Positions 60,565 to 64,000 of a stretch of DNA of 64,000 nt are shown here, one piece after another; within the stretch, counting starts at the first letter, position 1; every line of letters begins with the position of its first letter. The DNA is taken from positions 62,001 to 126,000 of the forward strand of contig CAVRWT010000005.1 in the NCBI GenBank assembly GCA_963724825.1. Reading direction: 5' to 3'. Both the position numbers and the translations under genes were made by a program. The notes below the pieces were generated by a model, which ran no database searches, was not told the origin of the DNA, and worked only from the letters and a program-made list of their open reading frames with translations. The stretch comes from JALYNX01 sp963724825 (GTDB taxonomy: Bacteria > Actinomycetota > Acidimicrobiia > Spongiisociales > ZC4RG35).

Positions 60565-61454
60565 CTGCGTCTTTGCTGGTCGTCGCCTTGGCAGCGTGTG
60601 ACACCGCCGGCGAGGTTGAATCCGCAACCACCGAGCCACTCGTGACGACGGTGGGGCCGACCGCGACTTCGACCTCCGCATCCACGACGACCACCTCCAC
60701 GACGACGACGACCACAACAACGGTGCCGACCACCACGACGACGGTCCCGCCGCCCCTGCCCGAGATCGATGCCCAGGTCCTGGTCCCTGAGGGTGCCGGG
60801 CCGTTCCCGGCCGTGGTCCTGGTGCACGGTGGCGGATGGGTCGCCGGGGATTCCTCGATCATGCGGCCGCTGGCCGAGTACCTGACCGATGAGGGCTTCC
60901 TGACCGTGAACACCAACTACATGCTCTCAGGGGAAGAGCCCGGTTTCCCAGCCGCCGTCGACGATGTGGCGTGCGCAGTTCGCTATGCGGCGGCGCATCC
61001 CGACTCGGACGGAACTGTCGTCGTCCTCGGCCACTCGGCCGGCGCCCATTTGGGAGCGGTGGTCGCCCTCAACGGAGACGACTACACCGGTTCGTGCCCG
61101 ATCGCCGGATCCGGCATCCCCGATCGACTGGTCGGGCTGGCGGGGCCCTATGACGTCGCCCGGCTGGGGCTCCTGATGTACCCGTTCTTCGGGGCCGGGC
61201 CAGCCGACGACCCGGAGGCCTGGCGCGAGGGCAACCCGCTCAATCTCGTCGACCAGAACCCCGACCTCGACAGCCTCCTGATGTACGGCGAAGAGGACGG
61301 GTTCGTCGAGCCGTCCTTTGCGTTCGACTTCGCTGATGCCCTCACCGGCGCCGGTTCGGAGGCCTTGGTCGAGGGCGTCGAAGGCGCCCAGCACAACGAC
61401 ATGTACCTGCCTCGATTTGTCGGAGATCTGATCGCGACCTGGCTGGAGCGCTGA
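60525..61454 (+). CDS. Lipoprotein alpha/beta-hydrolase (BD-FAE-like esterase)
   Basis: 309 residues from GTG 60525. Signal RRRFSPLLTASLLVVALAAC with a predicted lipidated Cys, then a 40-residue Thr/Ser/Pro linker built from ACG/ACC codons, then the catalytic domain: oxyanion hole VLVHGGGWVAG, nucleophile VVLGHSAGAHLGAVV, Asp in MYGEEDGFVEP and His in EGAQHNDMYLP. It is tethered outside the membrane, hydrolysing esters or lactones of unknown kind. It overlaps pgl by 40 bases in another frame, so it is probably co-transcribed. Confidence 0.82.
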   Translation: MVRGSRRRFSPLLTASLLVVALAACDTAGEVESATTEPLVTTVGPTATSTSASTTTTSTTTTTTTTVPTTTTTVPPPLPEIDAQVLVPEGAGPFPAVVLVHGGGWVAGDSSIMRPLAEYLTDEGFLTVNTNYMLSGEEPGFPAAVDDVACAVRYAAAHPDSDGTVVVLGHSAGAHLGAVVALNGDDYTGSCPIAGSGIPDRLVGLAGPYDVARLGLLMYPFFGAGPADDPEAWREGNPLNLVDQNPDLDSLLMYGEEDGFVEPSFAFDFADALTGAGSEALVEGVEGAQHNDMYLPRFVGDLIATWLER

Positions 61455-61463
61455 GGCTCGCGG

Positions 61464-61871
61464 TCAGGTCGGTTCGACGCCGGGCGGAAGGATCCAGGCG
61501 CTGTTGTGCTGGGTCATCCCGATCCTGGGGTAATAGTCCACTGCCTTTGGAGCGGCAAGGAGGATGACGGTCGCTTGTGGCGTCTCCTGGCGTGTCCTGC
61601 GCACCAGTTCCTTGCCTATGCCCTGATGCTGATAGTCCAGCCTCACCGCGAGGTCGGAGAGATAGGTGCAATAGACCCAATCGGTGACCGATCGGGAGAT
61701 GCCCACCATGAGATCCCCATCCCAGGCGGTTACCACCAAATCGGCCTGTTCCAACATGGCCCTCATCCGCTCCCGCTCGCCAACCGGGCGCCGCTCACCG
61801 ATGGTGGAATCGATGTAGAGGTCGATGACGGCATCGAGGTCGAGGTCATTGCCCAATTGATAGGTGATCAC
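61464..61871 (-). CDS. GNAT-family N-acetyltransferase
   Basis: 135 residues from GTG 61871. The acetyl-CoA loop is VRLDYQHQGIGKELVRRT (Q-x2-G-x-G/A), preceded by LSDLAV strand 4 and followed by ATVILLAAPKAVDYYPRIGM, where the Tyr that donates a proton usually lies. Substrate unknown. TACTCT 7 bases before the start suggests a leaderless message. Confidence 0.85.
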   Translation of the reverse strand: MITYQLGNDLDLDAVIDLYIDSTIGERRPVGERERMRAMLEQADLVVTAWDGDLMVGISRSVTDWVYCTYLSDLAVRLDYQHQGIGKELVRRTRQETPQATVILLAAPKAVDYYPRIGMTQHNSAWILPPGVEPT

Positions 61872-61878
61872 GGGACTG

Positions 61879-61884
61879 AGAGTA
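61879..61884 (-). promoter_or_regulatory. -10 element, leaderless promoter of GNAT gene
   Basis: TACTCT ends 7 bases before GTG 61871. Confidence 0.45.
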
Positions 61885-61915
61885 GGAGGGGGGCACCTCG
61901 GCGCACGGCCTTAGA

Positions 61916-62608
61916 TCAGCCCGCTCCGGCGATCTCGTCGAGAAACCAGTCCAGCATCCGCTCCAACGAGGGTTGGGTGGTCTTCTCCAGCAGGCGGCTC
62001 TCCTCGATCACCTCGTCAGGGTCGATGCCGACATCCACCATCTCCTCACCACCATCGACCTCACACCACGACGCGATCAGCCCGGCGGTCATCTCAGGGT
62101 GGAACTGGACGGCGAGGTTCTTCCCCGATTGGAAAGCCTGCAGGCCCGAGGCGTTGCGAGCCAATTCGATCGCGCCAGGAGGAAGGGTGAACTCGTCATG
62201 GTGATACTGAAACCAGGGCCCGCCGGCGATCTCGTCGACCTGAGATTCGATGCTCACCCAGCCATATTCCGGGCGGCTCGCCCGAGTGACCTTCCCCCCC
62301 ATCGCAGCGGACATCGCTTGTGCGCCGAAACAGATGCCGAGAATGGGCACACCGGAACTGGCCTGGCGCCGGATGAATTCGAGCTCGGGGCCGACCCAGC
62401 CCTGCAGCCGGTCCTCGTACACCGACCAAGGCGAGCCCATCAGGACCACCAGGTCGTGCCCGTTTTCCGGGAAGGTCGCCGTCACCTCCGGATGATTGAT
62501 GTCCTCGACGACGACGAAAGGCTCGAGTCGGGCGCCGCGCCGTTCCAGATGCTCGCCCACCCGATCGGGAGTCGAGAGCGGGTCGTGTTCGATGACGAGA
62601 GCCCGCAT
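61916..62608 (-). CDS. Class I glutamine amidotransferase-like protein (GMP-synthase-like)
   Basis: 230 residues. MRALVIEHDPLSTPDRVGEHL opens it; nucleophile Cys in VPILGICFGAQAMSAAMGG and His-Glu in NLAVQFHPEMTAG are intact, with FQYHHDEFTLPPGA between. Stand-alone members act on glutamine or gamma-glutamyl compounds; the acceptor is unknown. It is divergent from a glutamine-synthetase-like gene, which may point to gamma-glutamyl-amine metabolism. TAAACT lies 6 bases upstream of ATG 62608. Confidence 0.85.
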   Translation of the reverse strand: MRALVIEHDPLSTPDRVGEHLERRGARLEPFVVVEDINHPEVTATFPENGHDLVVLMGSPWSVYEDRLQGWVGPELEFIRRQASSGVPILGICFGAQAMSAAMGGKVTRASRPEYGWVSIESQVDEIAGGPWFQYHHDEFTLPPGAIELARNASGLQAFQSGKNLAVQFHPEMTAGLIASWCEVDGGEEMVDVGIDPDEVIEESRLLEKTTQPSLERMLDWFLDEIAGAG

Positions 62609-62614
62609 CTATTG

Positions 62615-62620
62615 AGTTTA
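62615..62620 (-). promoter_or_regulatory. -10 element, leaderless promoter of amidotransferase gene
   Basis: TAAACT ends 6 bases before ATG 62608. Confidence 0.5.
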
Positions 62621-62694
62621 TCAATGCGACCCGTTGATACTGTCACCGACCGCGAGAGCACACGCCCGTCCGGCGCCGAGCAGGAGGCAGCCTT

Positions 62695-63981
62695 CTGAGT
62701 GACAACAGCTACGACCGGGTTCGCTTCCTCTGGCCTGACCATCTCGGTCTCGCCCGTGGCAAGTACCTGTCCGGGCAACGGGCGGCCGAGGGAAGCAACC
62801 ACTGCGTGGCTCTCTTCTCCCTTCAACTGAACCGGGTGGAAGTCGCCCACCCCGGTGCCCATCTCGAAAGCCATCCGGATGTCGAAGCCCGATTCTCGCT
62901 CGACGACGTGAGACCGGGCTGGGAAAAGGGAACCGGTGTGGTCGTGGCATCGATCACCAAAGATGGGACCCCGGTCGAGCTTGCCCCTCGGTCGATTCTG
63001 GAGAGAGTGATCGGCGAATGGGAGGAGCTGGGACTGAGTCCGATGATCGGATTCGAGTTGGAGGCATTCCTCTTCGAACCCGACGGCAATCGTGGATGGC
63101 GACCAATCCACACCCCAGGCTCATATGCGTACGGCACCGGCACCTCGATGGATCCCACGGGCACTATCGATGAGATCATGGAGACCGCGCTGGAGATGGG
63201 GTTGGAACTGGAGTCGGTCAACTCCGAGTACGACGACGGGCAGTTCGAGCTCACCCTCCGCTACGACAAGGCCCTGCAGGCGGCCGACGACGCCTTCCTC
63301 TTCAAGGTGATGGCCCGCGAGGTGGCTGCCAAACGCGGCTACCTGCTCTCCTTCCTCGGCAAACCCCTCACCGAGCGGGGAGGGAGCGGGATCCACGTCA
63401 ATTTCTCGCTGCTGGACAGAGACGGGAAGAACGCCTTCAGCGATGCAGAGGCACCCGACGGGTTGAGCGACTTGGCTCGGCACTGCATCGCCGGAATGGT
63501 TCACGATCACACCTCGATGACTGCTCTGGTGGCACCGACGGTCAATGCGTACAAGCGTCTCAGGCCGGGCTCGCTCAACGGCTACTACGCCAACTGGGGA
63601 GTCGATCATCGGGGGGTTGCCGTCCGGGTGCCACCTGCCGAGGGGTCAGGCACCAGGCTCGAACATCGATTGGCCGATGGCGCGACCTCGGTCCATGTGG
63701 CCGCGGCCGCCGCGCTCGTGGCTGCCCTGCGCGGCGTTCGCCTCGAGCTCGAGTGCCCACCGGCCGAGTCGCAGGATTGCATCACGGGTGCTGACGCCGA
63801 CATGATGGCTCCGCCCAGTCTGGGGGCCGCCCTGGATGCATTGGAGAGCGACAAGGAGTTCGTCGAGGCCTTCTCACCGGGCTACGTAGAGGGGTTCTTG
63901 GCGGTAAAGCGGGCGGAGTGGGATCGCTACATGGCACACACCACCGATTGGGAGCTCGAGGAGTACTTCCCCTACTACTGA
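62695..63981 (+). CDS. Glutamine synthetase-family enzyme with apparent CTG start
   Basis: 428 residues. The conserved N-terminus SYDRVRFLWPDHLGLARGKYL is in frame upstream of the first GTG (62806), and no ATG, GTG or TTG occurs between it and the preceding in-frame stop at 62635. A perfect AGGAGG (62682-62687) stands 7 bases before CTG 62695, so CTG is the likely start. Catalytic parts: MIGFELEAFLFEP (metal Glu), ESVNSEYDDGQFELTL, GGSGIHVNFSLL (His) and NGYYANWGVDHRGVAVRVP. It resembles GlnA3/PuuA-type gamma-glutamyl-amine ligases more than classic GlnA; the substrate is uncertain. Confidence 0.85.
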   Translation: MSDNSYDRVRFLWPDHLGLARGKYLSGQRAAEGSNHCVALFSLQLNRVEVAHPGAHLESHPDVEARFSLDDVRPGWEKGTGVVVASITKDGTPVELAPRSILERVIGEWEELGLSPMIGFELEAFLFEPDGNRGWRPIHTPGSYAYGTGTSMDPTGTIDEIMETALEMGLELESVNSEYDDGQFELTLRYDKALQAADDAFLFKVMAREVAAKRGYLLSFLGKPLTERGGSGIHVNFSLLDRDGKNAFSDAEAPDGLSDLARHCIAGMVHDHTSMTALVAPTVNAYKRLRPGSLNGYYANWGVDHRGVAVRVPPAEGSGTRLEHRLADGATSVHVAAAAALVAALRGVRLELECPPAESQDCITGADADMMAPPSLGAALDALESDKEFVEAFSPGYVEGFLAVKRAEWDRYMAHTTDWELEEYFPYY

Positions 63982-64000
63982 TCAGATCGTGGTGATGTCG

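Noticed and set aside
60690..60760. ACG/ACC run as a microsatellite-type DNA repeat
   Set aside because: It encodes the Thr-rich linker of a lipoprotein, as does a similar run at 26745-26815 at the end of the VanW protein; codon-level composition explains it.

Overview
The window is dense, GC-rich chromosomal DNA that reads as an actinobacterium. Supporting traits are the eno-ftsB-DUF501-ppx gene order, a DUF222/HNH (13E12-type) gene with an SOS box at its start codon, an F420-type nitroreductase, VanW and L25/Ctc proteins, GatCAB, and many genes that appear to be leaderless. Acidimicrobiia-like is a reasonable guess, but the sequence alone does not fix the class. There is no prophage, insertion sequence or CRISPR array.

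Layout. 1-10.5 kb: cut-off sulfatase-like membrane protein, helical stress-type protein, aminotransferase, MDR dehydrogenase, MFS transporter, ADP-ribosylglycohydrolase-like protein, lipid kinase, mechanosensitive channel and two tandem dynamin-like GTPases. 10.5-22.5 kb: an aromatic-acid catabolic region (homoprotocatechuate-type ring-cleavage dioxygenase, MarR repressor, semialdehyde dehydrogenase, succinic-semialdehyde-type dehydrogenase, acetoacetate-decarboxylase-like protein, amino-acid decarboxylase, P450, FAH-family protein, C26 amidotransferase). A 17-bp element recurs at its promoters. 22.5-24.9 kb: DUF1697, OsmC, and an ArsR repressor divergent from an 18-residue Cys-rich peptide gene, with three tandem operator-like dyads between them. 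24.9-36 kb: VanW protein, pyruvate kinase, gatCAB, dapE-dapD and others. 36-45 kb: ligA, mnmA, iscS, enoyl-CoA hydratase and a GNAT/acyl-CoA ligase fusion. 45.7-56 kb: tRNA-Leu, ppx, DUF501, ftsB, eno, a YabN/MazG protein, a parvulin lipoprotein, mfd, an epimerase and pgsA. 56-64 kb: glpK, pth, rplY, hydrolases, pgl, and a glutamine-synthetase-like gene that seems to start with CTG.

Two global features matter when reading the annotation. First, twelve genes carry frameshifts, fourteen in all and nearly all fitting a single inserted base. Several are in core genes (pyk, ppx, mazG), so the assembly very probably contains uncorrected insertions; I annotate each as one gene with its junction. Second, eighteen genes have a TANNNT hexamer exactly 6-9 bases before the start codon and no Shine-Dalgarno. 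This points to leaderless transcripts and was used to choose starts.

The most interesting candidate is the ArsR / Cys-rich micro-peptide module at 23.5-24.0 kb. The repressor has the CC + C cysteine layout of Corynebacterium glutamicum ArsR, but no arsenic efflux or reductase gene is nearby. The only visible divergent target is the peptide MIPVDDGSGCCGGGSHCC.
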